Shown here: piece by piece, positions 11,708 to 23,424 of the stretch
Position numbering within the stretch: the first letter of the stretch is position 1
Layout of the letters: every line of letters starts with the position of its first letter
Source: Gracilaria gracilis
Lineage: Eukaryota; Rhodophyta; Florideophyceae; Gracilariales; Gracilariaceae
Length of the DNA: 64,000 nucleotides
Assembly: GCA_030374805.1 (NCBI GenBank)
Contig: JARGSG010000223.1
Location: 1 to 64,000 of the forward strand
Direction of reading: 5' to 3'
Notes under the pieces: generated by a model
Databases searched by the model: none
Told to the model about the DNA's origin: nothing
The model's input: the letters and a program-made list of their open reading frames with translations, nothing else
Program-made: the position numbers and the translations under genes

Positions 11708-12948
11708 TGTAGTGCAACGCCAGAGGCAGAAAGACACCAAGAAGACGTCCGAGATCTTCCTCCCTAGAAGGGTAGTCAGCAGACAGAGCCTCTCTGGCAG
11801 GGCACGACGACGTCGGGTGTAAGCCGAGGCAAAGCCGTCACGACGGGCGTAGAGAGTTAAGCAAGGATCGGTGTTGGAACCACGTGTGTGGGTGAACGGG
11901 TCCTCGAGAGAGGCACGAGTCCACGGAAGTGGGAAAAGAGAAAAGAAATCCGCGAGAGCGGGGGATAGAAAGAAGGAAAAGGAGGAAAGGGCAAAAAGGC
12001 TACGGTACACACCGGGGTTATCCCTGTACAGGGTCGAACGCGAAACAAGCGGAAAACACTCCCACGAATGGGTCCTGTTAGGTGACGCAGGGAGGATACA
12101 CTACCCGTAGGCAACGGAGCCTCTCTCCTGGAAGGAGTCGATGACCGCCGAAGGCGAAGAAGTATAGAGCCAACCCTGGTTGGGGAAGTTTAGTGGCGAT
12201 GGCCAAGTGCCGAGCCACTATATAGTGTAGTAATCTCACTGCAACTAGGCAAAAACTATTAAATAAATATCTAAATTACCAGCAATGCTGTGCCAACCAT
12301 CCGTTGCGAGAGCTCCAAACGTGTCTTAGTCACGCTCAAATTGAGTCTGCGGCGCGAGTGCACGTGTGCACCGTTTATAATATGCATAATATAATATGCA
12401 GACCGCATTGCGGCACATAACTCGTGTGTAGCGGCAGTAACCATCAGCACGCGCAAGCGGAAAAAACGACTAAGTCGGTGAAATATCCCTTGTAGGCCCT
12501 AGGAAGAAAACGTTTTATAAATGGCGCACTACGTTTTGCAAAAAGTAACAAATGGCGTAGAAAACTTTTGTTTTTATTGAAGAGATGGCGTATAAATTCC
12601 ATGCTTTACGCCATTTCACCGCCATTTATAGCATGATCTAGACAAAGATTTACGCCATTTTTTGACACTTTCTATAAATGGCGTACAAATATAGAACAAA
12701 ACTTAATACCTCTAATACGAGTGCTGAAAACTTATTCATTGTTTGTACGCCATTTATGAAAAGTGTCAAAAATGGCGTAAATCCTTTTCTAGATCATGCT
12801 ATAAATGGCGGTGAAATGGCGTAAAGCATGGAACTTGTACGCCATCTCTTCAATAAAAACAAAAGTTTTCTACGCCATTTGTTACTTTTTGCAAAACGTA
12901 GTGCGCCATTTATAAAAAGTTTTTTCCTAGGGAGGGCGTTGCACTACA
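11708..12948 (-). repeat. gypsy-1 5' LTR, carrying a fold-back insertion
   Basis: Same termini as the other LTR (tgtagtgcaacgcc and its complement). Removing the 436-bp fold-back element and one copy of its 3-bp duplication leaves about 800 bp. A short AT-rich tandem addition near 12,377-12,390 is another difference from the 3' LTR. Confidence 0.95.
12497..12932. mobile_element. Fold-back (long inverted repeat) DNA element
   Basis: This 436-bp element begins ccctagg and ends cctaggg. Its arms at 12497-12689 and 12742-12932 are near-perfect inverted copies (about 192 bp each) around a 52-bp loop. It has no coding capacity. AGG flanks both sides (12494-12496 and 12933-12935), and the other gypsy-1 LTR has one AGG at the matching position, so a 3-bp target duplication is directly visible. 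Each arm contains seven ATGGCG/CGCCAT boxes in mixed orientation, 14 in all. It is non-autonomous; the transposase family is not identified, and a 3-bp duplication alone does not decide it. Confidence 0.92.
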
Positions 12949-12953
12949 GTTGA

Positions 12954-15195
12954 GAAACACATTTCAAAGAGCCATTGCAATATTGGAACATGCCCGTCAG
13001 AGAGAGAGTCACAACATGGCATGTCGGAGGGTGGAATACTAAGGGGGTCGAAGGTGCAAAGGTTTCTTACCGAATCTGGTTAAAATGGTTCGTTTCCAAT
13101 ACTATAATATACATAGCCATTGAGTGTCAGAAGTGGCCCTTACATGTTGCGGGAGTGCATGATTTTGGGTTTTCGAAGTTTAGCAGAAAATTTTGCACAC
13201 ATTCCCAGATATAAACGTAAGTCACGGGTTGTGCGTTTCAAATTTTCTTCTCAACATCGAATATGGCCGATATATGGCCGGAATATGCTTGAGATGTGGC
13301 GCCGTCACTCGAAAATTGGGATAGACATGTAACTGGTAAGAATACGTGCTTTTGCTAACTGACACGTGTACAACCTGGCCATATTTTGGCCATATAAACG
13401 GAAGTTATACTTTTTTATCTTCGTTTGTTACACTTTCTCTCAAATTTTCGAGTCAAATGGCTACATTTCGGCCATGTTCGATGTCCCTAGGGAAAAGAGT
13501 TTAAACATGATCTACTTACTGGAGCAAAAGTGAAAGTGGTTATGGAAAACGAGTATAGGAGTAGAGAGAATACATTATTTTCAGTTAAAAACTTTGGAGA
13601 TTCTTATTTGTGTGTATGGAGAAACGGCAAAGCACATACGTTCGCAGAAGTCTTCTGCTGGAGGGAGACGACAATTTCAAGATTGCTGTGTGAGTAAATT
13701 ACAGCGTAGAAAGTTAGGATGAGTCTAACAGACGCCAACGGATGGAAATATTTGCCTAAAGAAATTTTTGGTCTAAAAATAAATATGCCAATGAGAATCC
13801 AAAATAAGCCACAGTGAGCCTCAGTTCGTAATCTTAACGTAAGAAGCTATTGTGTACTGAATTGAAAACGGTGCACCATAAGAAATAGTGTTTGCCGTAG
13901 CTATGCAACACCTTTTTGCCGAGGCAAATTGCTGGCTTTCTCAACTGGTACACCGTACGTCTGGCCTGGCAGAGGCCCAGAAATTTGAAAACTTGCGGCT
14001 GATTTTCAAATAAGATTCGCCGTCCCATACCTGGTCCCTTATTGATATCTGATAGAGGTGAACGAACTGGATAGTAATAATACTGCATCATAATTCAGTC
14101 CGATACCTTTAGCCAGATAATAAAAGCACAATACAATGTATAGTCGGCTGCGAACATGGAATCTCAGTAATTCGCGAAAGATTTTCGTATGTGATATTTC
14201 GTCAAATCAAAGAAGATGTAGTTGCGGTACGTGTTCCTGGTCTGAAAATGTTTCGCATGAAATGGTAAACTTTATATTTGCTCCAGTTTTAAAACGAAAT
14301 TTCTAATGGCATGCAACCATGCAGAATGAAACGATCTATGATATTTCAATTATAAATGAATATTTTCAGGTGGCGCATTCGTTAATTTCGCAAAGAATGA
14401 CGAGCAAGAGGGACGTCGAAGCCATTTAACTACTGGGATATATTTCCAATGCGCAATGATGGTTATGGTTATACGTTACAGAGAAAAAAGATGTTCCCCG
14501 GATATGCGTAAAACATGTACTTGCGATTGTACAGCAAATATGCAAGAGAATGTCTCTCGCAGGCGCTCTGGACCTCTCAAACACATCCGTTGGATGCTCC
14601 AAAATATCAGGATAGCTAATGCATCTACGGTTGTATACATAAAGCGCATCGAATGGACATACCCTGAAATTCCAATAGAAATCTCTTACTTTTCACTTTG
14701 GGATATAAGGCGAAATTAAAATGTTTCTCTGACAGGTACCATGGATGTGTATGCAATATTCTAAAAATATCCCAACTCGATTATCAAGTAGACACCCCGT
14801 GGGCATCATTGTGTCTCATAAGGAAGTAAGCTAAGTATGTTTTTTTCTTTACAGTCTCCCATTATGATTAATCTTATGTATCCCATAGGATTTCTAAAAA
14901 CGCAACTATTCCGAAGTTTGATATGCATTTGCATATGCATATGAGATTAGTCGTAGAGCGGTTTTGTCTATAAACTGCGCCTGGGAGGCAAAGAAGATGT
15001 CAAGGTGTCTACGGCTCTAGCATAATTAGGCCCTTTCGCAGTTCCCTGTACTATTTGAAAGCAAACCGAAGATTGTTTCTTCATGGTAAAAGTATTATTA
15101 ACAGTTGCCAGCGTCAAAACGTTTATCCTTCACGATAATATTAGTACAACCGCTGCATGGTAGAGTCCTGATGAATGTGGAGAAAAAAAGAAATT
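12954..15195. other. Conserved second half of A1, unassigned
   Basis: No gene can be assigned. The segment begins with a cluster of ATATGGCC/GGCCATAT motifs (13,258-13,410). A donor-like GTAAGT lies at 13217. A minus-strand ATG frame of 85 codons (13834-14091) is conserved in A2, A3, A4 and, shortened, in the B units. On the plus strand a frame from about 14,370 to 14,719 is open, with a pyrimidine-rich AG just upstream. It may be the rest of the F-box gene on the plus strand or a separate minus-strand gene. Substitutions between units do not clearly favour either strand. Confidence 0.4.
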
Positions 15196-15275
15196 ATGAA
15201 TGATTGGACGAGAATCTCGAAACCTGAGATCAATCTATGATGGGAGAGGTGAGAGAGAGAGAGAGCTGCCAGTAA

Positions 15276-15283
15276 TATAAATA
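15276..15283 (+). promoter_or_regulatory. TATA box of unit A2
   Basis: TATAAATA 67 bp before the ATG at 15343, with the same GA tract upstream and CT-rich leader as in A1. Confidence 0.65.
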
Positions 15284-15342
15284 CGGTCTTATAAGAAGCA
15301 CCCTCCATCATGCTGCCCTCTCTCTCTCATACTCTCTTCCTC

Positions 15343-16622
15343 ATGATTCTAAAGGTTCCTTGTCTCTTATTCTATCTTTAGGGCGTTGGTTGTTCTATTT
15401 TTCACAGCCGCTCCCGCTTCCTTCACCCCCACGCGTCTTAAGCTTTCATCGCCCCGCCCGACTCCCCCCGCTTCCCCCTCCCATCATCTCCACTCGGTAA
15501 TAGCTTTCACTGCCCATGTTTCATTCATCACCGTCAGTAACTGCCAAAGCTTCGGCTTCCGTCGCGGAAACGCAACAGCATTTTTCTCCGCACTAGGATC
15601 CATCTAGGTATTTAAACCTCACTGACCTTCCGGATGAAAAACTCCTGCATATCGTTTCTCTCACTGGTGACCATGGGATACAGATGCGCACGGCCTATCG
15701 TCTTGGCCGATTCCGCATACGGTGGAATCAAATTTTAAATTGCATATACTTACCTGGTTTATCACATGTTATTAATGATGTAACATGGACGCTTTCGGAC
15801 TATGTCGTTAAAAACGGAGAGCGCGCTTTGAACTCGTGTGTTTCAGCTACAACCATTCTCAAAGTATTCAGTATCACTCGGAGTTCTACAATCTCTTCAT
15901 TCATAGAGTTTTCTGCTTTTTCTCTCTCCTGTTTTACAGGGGCTGCGCAACACTCTCTTATGGAGATCAATATTCTTGTGGCACTCTAAGTGGCGAGGAA
16001 CGCATTCCGTTAATCAGTTGCAACAACCTCCGCCGTCTTAATCTCTCGATTCTTACCATCATGGTTCCCTTGTTTTGGCATGCTTGAAAATGACACATAC
16101 ACTTTTATGCATTCAAGCCCTCATCAACTCTTTGAGAATTAAGGCACTTCTCTCGATATCCATGGTAAGGAAGACCATTTATGGCGAGCTTTTTTCGTTT
16201 GGCATTTTCGTTTCGTCTCTAATTATACTTCAAACCTTTTTTCCCATCTAATTGAACGAACATAATGACATATTCACCCGTCATTCAAAAGGTATTTTCA
16301 ACCTCTTGGCGTCTAGTGCATTTTCTGCGGCATTGTTTACGTAGAAAAAAATCGTACGGCAACCACTCGAACGGCAATTTTACGCCTCATTTGACTACTT
16401 TTATGTATTTGACCGAAACGATTAAAAAGAGTGGGTTCAACCATGAAAGAACTAATTAGATCAGCCTTAGCCGCTGGGAACGCAAATTCGCGCCTACTTT
16501 GCTTACAAATCTTGTCTGGAGAAATCGAAAACGGAACGAAAAATTATAGTTTCAGAATGGCTTTACGGTCTATATTCGTGAGAAGCTTCCGCACTATCGC
16601 CAAGAAAGCGAGGAACTTGTAG
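15343..16622 (+). pseudogene. F-box/LRR-like gene relic, copy A2
   Basis: The frame from the ATG at 15343 stops after 12 codons. A shifted frame carries the hydrophobic VVLFFTAAPAS stretch and stays open to a GT donor at 15497. The 100-bp intron ends at AG 15596, and the exon that follows begins in phase 0 with DPSRYLNLTDLPDEKLL. It is open to 15989, covering the F-box-like segment, SATTILKVFSIT and more. A second acceptor-like site (gttttacag, ending at 15939) leads to a frame with ISCNNLRRLNLS. A 59-codon ATG frame at 16443-16622 (MKELIRSALAAGN start) matches the A1 C-terminal part. The order F-box then leucine-rich segments is that of FBXL-type proteins. One frameshift in exon 1 suggests decay, unless another start is used. 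Confidence 0.58.
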
Positions 16623-16981
16623 CGCTAATGTAGAGTGTACAAGGTTTCAGAACGAAACTGAAAAAGAGCAAAGTGATGAATCGCTCCTTCACATGCATAT
16701 TATCTCGAAGTTGTGGTATCTGCTGTGCTACTGCTGGGCGTGGGCGAGTACTAATGCACCTCAATATATAATGCACGTACTTTCCTTCTCTACTACGACT
16801 TTTGCATCTATATGATGGTTACTAGAGATAAAATTTGTGTTCATTCGATCAGTTACTGTTTCATCACGTGGTCATCGAATAAAATTTCCATTAAACTGTG
16901 CAGAAAAAAATCGTTGAAAAAACTACGAACCCCACCTTGAACTGAACAAACTATCATACATACTTCGTTGAGAAACACATT

Positions 16982-19209
16982 TCAAAGAGCCATCGCCATA
17001 TTGGAACATGCCCGTCAGAAAGACAGTCAAACCATGTCGCAGGGTGGAATACTAAGGTGGTCGAAGCTGCAAAGGTTTCTCACGGAATCTGGTAATTATG
17101 GTTCGTTTCCAATATTATAATATACATAGCCATTGAGTTTCAGAAGTGGCCCTTATATGTTGCGGGAGCAAATTATTTTGGATTTTCGAAGTTTAGCAGA
17201 AAATTTTGCACACATCTCCAGATTTAAAGGTAAGTCACGGGTTGTGCGTTTCTAATTTTCCTCTCAACATCGATTATGGCCGAATATGGCCGGAATGTGA
17301 TTGGGATGTGGCGTCTTTACTCGAAAATTGGGATAAACATGTAACTGGTAAAAATACGTACTTTTGCTAACTGACACGTGTACAATCTGGCCATATTTTG
17401 GCCATATAAACGGAAATTATACTTTTCTATCTTTGCTGGTTACACTTTCTCACAAAATTTTCGAGTCAAATGGCTACATTTCGGCCATGTTCGATGTCCC
17501 TAGGGAAAAGAGTTTAAACATGATCTACTTACTGGAGCAAAAGTGAAAGTGGTTATGGAAAACGAGTATAGGAGTAGAGAGAATACATGATTTTCAGTTA
17601 AAAACTTTGGAGATTCTTATTTGTGTGTATGGAGAAACGGCAAAGCACATACGTTCGCAGAAGTCTTCTGCTGGAGGGAGACGACAATTTCAAGATTGCT
17701 GTGTGAGTAAATTAGAGCGTAGAAAGTTAGGATGAGTCTAACAGACGCCAACGGATGGAAATATTTGCCTAAAGAAATTTTTGGTCTAAAAATAAATATG
17801 CCAATGAGAATCCAAAATAAGCCACAGTGAGCCTCAGTTCGTAATCTTAACGTAAGAAGCTATTGTGTACTGAATTGAAAACGGTGCACCATAAGAAATA
17901 GTGTTTGCCGTAGCTATGCAACACCTTTTTGCCGAGGCAAATTGCTGGCTTTCTCAACTGGTACACCGTACGTCTGGCCTGGCAGAGGCCCAGAAATTTG
18001 AAAACTTGCGGCTGATTTTCAAATAAGATTCGCCGTCCCATACCTGGTCCCTTATTGATATCTGATAGAGGTGAACGAACTGGATAGTAATAATACTGCA
18101 TCATAATTCAGTCCGATACCTTTAGCCAGATAATAAAAGCACAATACAATGTATAGTCGGCTGCGAACATGGAATCTCAGTAATTCGCGAAAGATTTTCG
18201 TATGTGATATTTCGTCAAATCAAAGAAGATGTAGTTGCGGTACGTGTTCCTGGTCTGAAAATGTTTCGCATGAAATGGTAAACTTTATATTTGCTCCAGT
18301 TTTAAAACGAAATTTCTAATGGCATGCAACCATGCAGAATGAAACGATCTATGATATTTCAATTATAAATGAATATTTTCAGGTGGCGCATTCGTTAATT
18401 TCGCAAAGAATGACGAGCAAGAGGGACGTCGAAGCCATTTAACTACTGGGATATATTTCCAATGCGCAATGATGGTTATGGTTATACGTTACAGAGAAAA
18501 AAGATGTTCCCCGGATATGCGTAAAACATGTACTTGCGATGTACAGCAAATATGCAAGAGAATGTCTCTCGCAGGCGCTCTGGACCTCTCAAACACATCC
18601 GTTGGATGCTCCAAAATATCAGGATAGCTAATGAATATACGGTTGTATACATAAAGCGCATCGAATGGACATACCCTGAAATTCCAATAGAAATCTCTTA
18701 CTTTTCACTTTGGGATATAAGGCGAAATTAAAATGTTTCTCTGACAGGTACCATGGATGTGTATGCAATATTCTAAAAATATCCCAACTCGATTATCAAG
18801 TAGACACCCCGTGGGCATCATTGTGTCTCATAAGGAAGTAAGCTAAGTATGTTTTTTTCTTTACAGTCTCCCATTATGATTAATCTTATGTATCCCATAG
18901 GATTTCTAAAAACGCAACTATTCCGAAGTTTGATATGCATTTGCATATGCATATGAGATTAGTCGTAGAGCGGTTTTGTCTATAAAACTGCGCCTGGGAG
19001 GCAAAGAAGATGTCAAGGTGTCTACGGCTCTAGCATAATTAGGCCCTTTCGCAGTTCCCTGTACTATTTGAAAGCAAACCGAAGATTGTTTCTTCATGGT
19101 AAAAGTATTATTAACAGTTGCCAGCGTCAAAACGTTTATCCTTCACGATAATATTAGTACAACCGCTGCATGGTAGAGTCCTGATGAATGTGGAGAAAAA
19201 AAAGAAATT
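16982..19209. other. Conserved second half of A2, unassigned
   Basis: The same content as in A1. The donor-like GTAAGT is at about 17,230. The 85-codon minus-strand frame is at 17847-18104, and a plus-strand frame lies at 18528-18731. No recognisable domain. Confidence 0.4.
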
Positions 19210-19289
19210 ATGAATGATTGGACGAGAATCTCGAAACCTGAGATCAATCTATGATGGGAGAGGTGAGAGAGAGAGAGAGCTGCCAGTAA

Positions 19290-19297
19290 TATAAATA
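19290..19297 (+). promoter_or_regulatory. TATA box of unit A3
   Basis: TATAAATA 67 bp before the ATG at 19357; the context is the same as in A2. Confidence 0.65.
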
Positions 19298-19356
19298 CGG
19301 TCTTATAAGAAGCACCCTCCATCATGCTGCCCTCTCTCTCTCATACTCTCTTCCTC

Positions 19357-20636
19357 ATGATTCTAAAGGTTCCTTGTCTCTTATTCTATCTTTAGGGCGT
19401 TGGTTGTTCTATTTTTCACAGCCGCTCCCGCTTCCTTCACCCCCACGCGTCTTAAGCTTTCATCGCCCCGCCCGACTCCCCCCGCTTCCCCCTCCCATCA
19501 TCTCCACTCGGTAATAGCTTTCACTGCCCATGTTTCATTCATCACCGTCAGTAACTGCCAAAGCTTCGGCTTCCGTCGCGGAAACGCAACAGCATTTTTC
19601 TCCGCACTAGGATCCATCTAGGTATTTAAACCTCACTGACCTTCCGGATGAAAAACTCCTGCATATCGTTTCTCTCACTGGTGACCATGGGATACAGATG
19701 CGCACGGCCTATCGTCTTGGCCGATTCCGCATACGGTGGAATCAAATTTTAAATTGCATATACTTACCTGGTTTATCACATGTTATTAATGATGTAACAT
19801 GGACGCTTTCGGACTATGTCGTTAAAAACGGAGAGCGCGCTTTGAACTCGTGTGTTTCAGCTACAACCATTCTCAAAGTATTCAGTATCACTCGGAGTTC
19901 TACAATCTCTTCATTCATAGAGTTTTCTGCTTTTTCTCTCTCCTGTTTTACAGGGGCTGCGCAACACTCTCTTATGGAGATCAATATTCTTGTGGCACTC
20001 TAAGTGGCGAGGAACGCATTCCGTTAATCAGTTGCAACAACCTCCGCCGTCTTAATCTCTCGATTCTTACCATCATGGTTCCCTTGTTTTGGCATGCTTG
20101 AAAATGACACATACACTTTTATGCATTCAAGCCCTCATCAACTCTTTGAGAATTAAGGCACTTCTCTCGATATCCATGGTAAGGAAGACCATTTATGGCG
20201 AGCTTTTTTCGTTTGGCATTTTCGTTTCGTCTCTAATTATACTTCAAACCTTTTTTCCCATCTAATTGAACGAACATAATGACATATTCACCCGTCATTC
20301 AAAAGGTATTTTCAACCTCTTCGCGTCTAAGGCATTTTCTGCGGCATTGTTTACGTAGAAAAAAATCGTACGGCAACCACTCGAACGGCAATTTTACGCC
20401 TCATTTGACTACTTTTATGTATTTGACCGAAACGATTAAAAAGAGTGGGTTCAACCATGAAAGAACTAATTAGATCAGCCTTAGCCGCTGGGAACGCAAA
20501 TTCGCGCCTACTTTGCTTACAAATCTTGTCTGGAGAAATCGAAAACGGAACGAAAAATTATAGTTTCAGAATGGCTTTACGGTCTATATTCGTGAGAAGC
20601 TTCCGCACTATCGCCAAGAAAGCGAGGAACTTGTAG
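19357..20636 (+). pseudogene. F-box/LRR-like gene relic, copy A3
   Basis: Almost identical to A2: intron 19511-19610, F-box exon from 19611 open to 20003, LRR-like NLRRLNLS frame to 20101, and a 59-codon C-terminal frame at 20457-20636. It shares the early stop of A2 after 12 codons from the ATG. A few substitutions near 20,325-20,335 distinguish it from A2. The copies differ too little to test for selection. Confidence 0.58.
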
Positions 20637-20995
20637 CGCTAATGTAGAGTGTACAAGGTTTCAGAACGAAACTGAAAAAGAGCAAAGTGATGAATCGCTC
20701 CTTCACATGCATATTATCTCGAAGTTGTGGTATCTGCTGTGCTACTGCTGGGCGTGGGCGAGTACTAATGCACCTCAATATATAATGCACGTACTTTCCT
20801 TCTCTACTACGACTTTTGCATCTATATGATGGTTACTAGAGATAAAATTTGTGTTCATTCGATCAGTTACTGTTTCATCACGTGGTCATCGAATAAAATT
20901 TCCATTAAACTGTGCAGAAAAAAATCGTTGAAAAAACTACGAACCCCACCTTGAACTGAACAAACTATCATACATACTTCGTTGAGAAACACATT

Positions 20996-23424
20996 TCAAA
21001 GAGCCATCGCCATATTGGAACATGCCCGTCAGAAAGACAGTCAAACCATGTCGCAGGGTGGAATACTAAGGTGGTCGAAGCTGCAAAGGTTTCTCACGGA
21101 ATCTGGTAATTATGGTTCGTTTCCAATATTATAATATACATAGCCATTGAGTTTCAGAAGTGGCCCTTATATGTTGCGGGAGCAAATTATTTTGGATTTT
21201 CGAAGTTTAGCAGAAAATTTTGCACACATCTCCAGATTTAAAGGTAAGTCACGGGTTGTGCGTTTCTAATTTTCCTCTCAACATCGATTATGGCCGATAT
21301 ATGGCCGGAATGTGATTGGGATGTGGCGTCTTTACTCGAAAATTGGGATAAACATGTAACTGGTAAAAATACGTACTTTTGCTAACTGACACGTGTACAA
21401 TCTGGCCATATTTTGGCCATATAAACGGAAATTATACTTTTCTATCTTTGCTGGTTACACTTTCTCACAAAATTTTCGAGTCAAATGGCTACATTTCGGC
21501 CATGTTCGATGTCCCTAGGGAAAAGAGTTTAAACATGATCTACTTACTGGAGCAAAAGTGAAAGTGGTTATGGAAAACGAGTATAGGAGTAGAGGGAACA
21601 CATGATTTTCAGTTAAAAACTTTGGAGATTCTTATTTGTGTGTATGGAGAAACGGCAAAGCACATACGTTCGCAGAAGTCTTCTGCTGGAGTGAGACGCC
21701 AATTTCAAGATTGCTGTTTGAGTAAATTAGAGCGTAGAAAGTTAGGATGAGTCCAATAGACGCCAACGGATGGAAATATTTGCCTAAAGAAATTTTTGTT
21801 CTAAAAATAAATACGCCAACGAGAATCCAAAATAAGTCACAGTGAGCTCCAGTTCGTAATATTATCGTAAGAAGCTATTGTGTACTGAATTGAAAACGGT
21901 GAAACATAAGAAGTAGTGTTTGCCGTAGCTATGCAACATCTTTTCGCCGAGGCAAATTGCTGACTTTCTCAACTGGTACACCGTACGTCTGGCCTGGAAG
22001 AGGCCCAGAAATTTGAAAACTTGCGGCTGATTTTCAGATAAGATTCGCCGTCCCATACTTGGTTCCGCATTGAAATCTGATGGAGAAAAACGACCAGAAT
22101 GATAATTATACTGCATCATAATTCACTCCGATACCTTTAGCCAGATAATGAAAGCACAATACAATGTATAGTTGGCTGCGAACATGGAATCTCAGTTATT
22201 CGCGAAAGATTTTCGTATGTGATATTTCGCCAAGTCAAAGAAGATGTAGTTGCGGTACGCGTTCCTGGTCTGAAAATGTTTCGCATGAAATGGTAAACTT
22301 TATATTTGCTCCAGTTTTGAAACGAAATTTCTAATGGCATGCAACCATGCAGAATGAAACGATCTATGATATTTCAATTATAAATGAATATTTTCAGGTG
22401 GCGCATTCGTTAATTTCGCAAAGAATGACGAGCAAGAGGGACGGCGAAGCCATTTAACTACTGAGATATATTTCCAATGCGCAATGATGGTTATGGTTAT
22501 ACGTTACAGAGAAAAAAGATGTTCCCCGGATATGCGTAAAACATGTACTTGCGATGTACAGCAAATATGCAAGAGAATGTCTCTCGCAGGCGCTCTGGAC
22601 CTCTCAAACACATCCGTTGTATGCTCCAAAATATCAGGATAGCTAGTGAATATACTGTTGTATACATGAAGCGCATCGAATGGACATACCCTGAACTTCC
22701 AATAGAAATCTCTTACGTTCCACTTTAGGATATCAGTGGAAATTACATTGTTTCTCTGACAGATACCATGGATGTGTATGCAATATTCTAAAAATATCCC
22801 AACTCGATTATCAAGTAGACACCCCGTGGGCATCATTGTGTCTCATAAGGAAGTAAGCTAGGTACATTTTTTTCTTTACAGTCTCCCATTATGATTAATC
22901 TTATATATCCCATAGGATTTCTAAAAACGCAACTATTCCGAAGTTTGATATGCATTTGCATATGCATATGAGATTAGTCGTAGAATGGTTTTGTCTATAA
23001 ACTGCGCCTGGGAGACAAAGGAGATGTCAAGGTGTCTACGGCTCTAGCATAATTTAGCCCTTTCGCAGTTTCCTATACTATTTGAAAGTAAACCGAAGAT
23101 TGTTCATAGTAAAAGTATTATTAACAGTTGCCAGCGTCAAATCTTTTATCCTTCACGATAATATTTTTACAACCGCTGCATGGTAGAGTCCTGATGAATG
23201 TGGAGAAAAAATATATAGAAATTATTTAGGATTAGAAACGTAAAGGAACTAAAGGAAAACAACTTGTTCATACCTCGGCCACCTTGTAAACTGACGCTCA
23301 GTGAAGCATAGTATTCAGAGAGCATCTGGCATATTTTATTCATTCCCTCAAGTCATATTTCGATATTGCTGTACAAAGCATTTCAGAATTTTTACTAACA
23401 TAAAATCCATATAATCAAGATACA
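20996..23424. other. Conserved second half of A3, unassigned
   Basis: The 85-codon minus-strand frame is at 21862-22119. A further 110-codon ATG frame on the minus strand (22504-22836, start MMPTGCLLDNRVG) is open here and in B units (46522-46854, 54052-54384, and 113 codons at 61578-61919), without indels despite roughly 30% amino acid difference. It is broken in A1 and A2. No family recognised. Confidence 0.4.

Larger units (their letters stand above)
1910..12948 (-). mobile_element. Broken Ty3/gypsy LTR element with chromodomain (gypsy-1)
   Basis: LTRs at 1910-2700 and 11708-12948 bound a minus-strand gag-pol relic. The 5-bp target duplication gttga flanks it at 1905-1909 and 12949-12953. 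The undisturbed site with a single gttga is seen in A2 (16977-16981) and A3 (20991-20995). Parts in element order: 5' LTR, primer-binding site, gag with a CCHC knuckle, protease, reverse transcriptase, RNase H, integrase, a long low-complexity tail, a chromodomain-like end, a purine tract and 3' LTR. The protease-RT-RH-IN order defines Ty3/gypsy. The element is broken, with roughly eight to ten breaks across gag-pol. The LTRs differ by about 45 substitutions over about 785 bp by eye, near 6%, so it is an old but not ancient insertion. Confidence 0.96.
137..15195 (+). repeat. Tandem unit A1, interrupted by a Ty3/gypsy element
   Basis: The unit start is set at the shared motif atgaatgattgg, which recurs at 15196, 19210, 24927, 27954, 47471, 55002 and 62536. 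Without the 11,039-bp gypsy element and its 5-bp target duplication the unit is about 4,015 bp, matching A2 (4,014 bp). The first half carries an F-box/LRR-like gene relic. The second half (12954-15195) is conserved but unassigned. From about 13,450 onward it is almost identical to A2, whereas 12954-13450 differs clearly. Confidence 0.9.
15196..19209 (+). repeat. Tandem unit A2 (4,014 bp, uninterrupted)
   Basis: This is a complete unit without large insertions. It is nearly identical to A3 up to about 21,585 and to the tail of A1 from about 13,450, with only scattered differences by eye. This pattern fits one recent 4.0-kb tandem duplication whose ends do not coincide with the unit start used here. 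It holds the intact empty site for the A1 gypsy element at 16977-16981. Confidence 0.9.

Noticed and set aside
12497-12932. Tc1/mariner-type element with a TA duplication
   Set aside because: TA occurs inside the ccctagg ends, but comparison with the empty site in the other LTR shows that the duplicated bases are AGG.
14920-14960. AT-rich palindrome gcatatgcatatg as a regulatory site
   Set aside because: Short and low-complexity. It is conserved only because the whole unit is duplicated.
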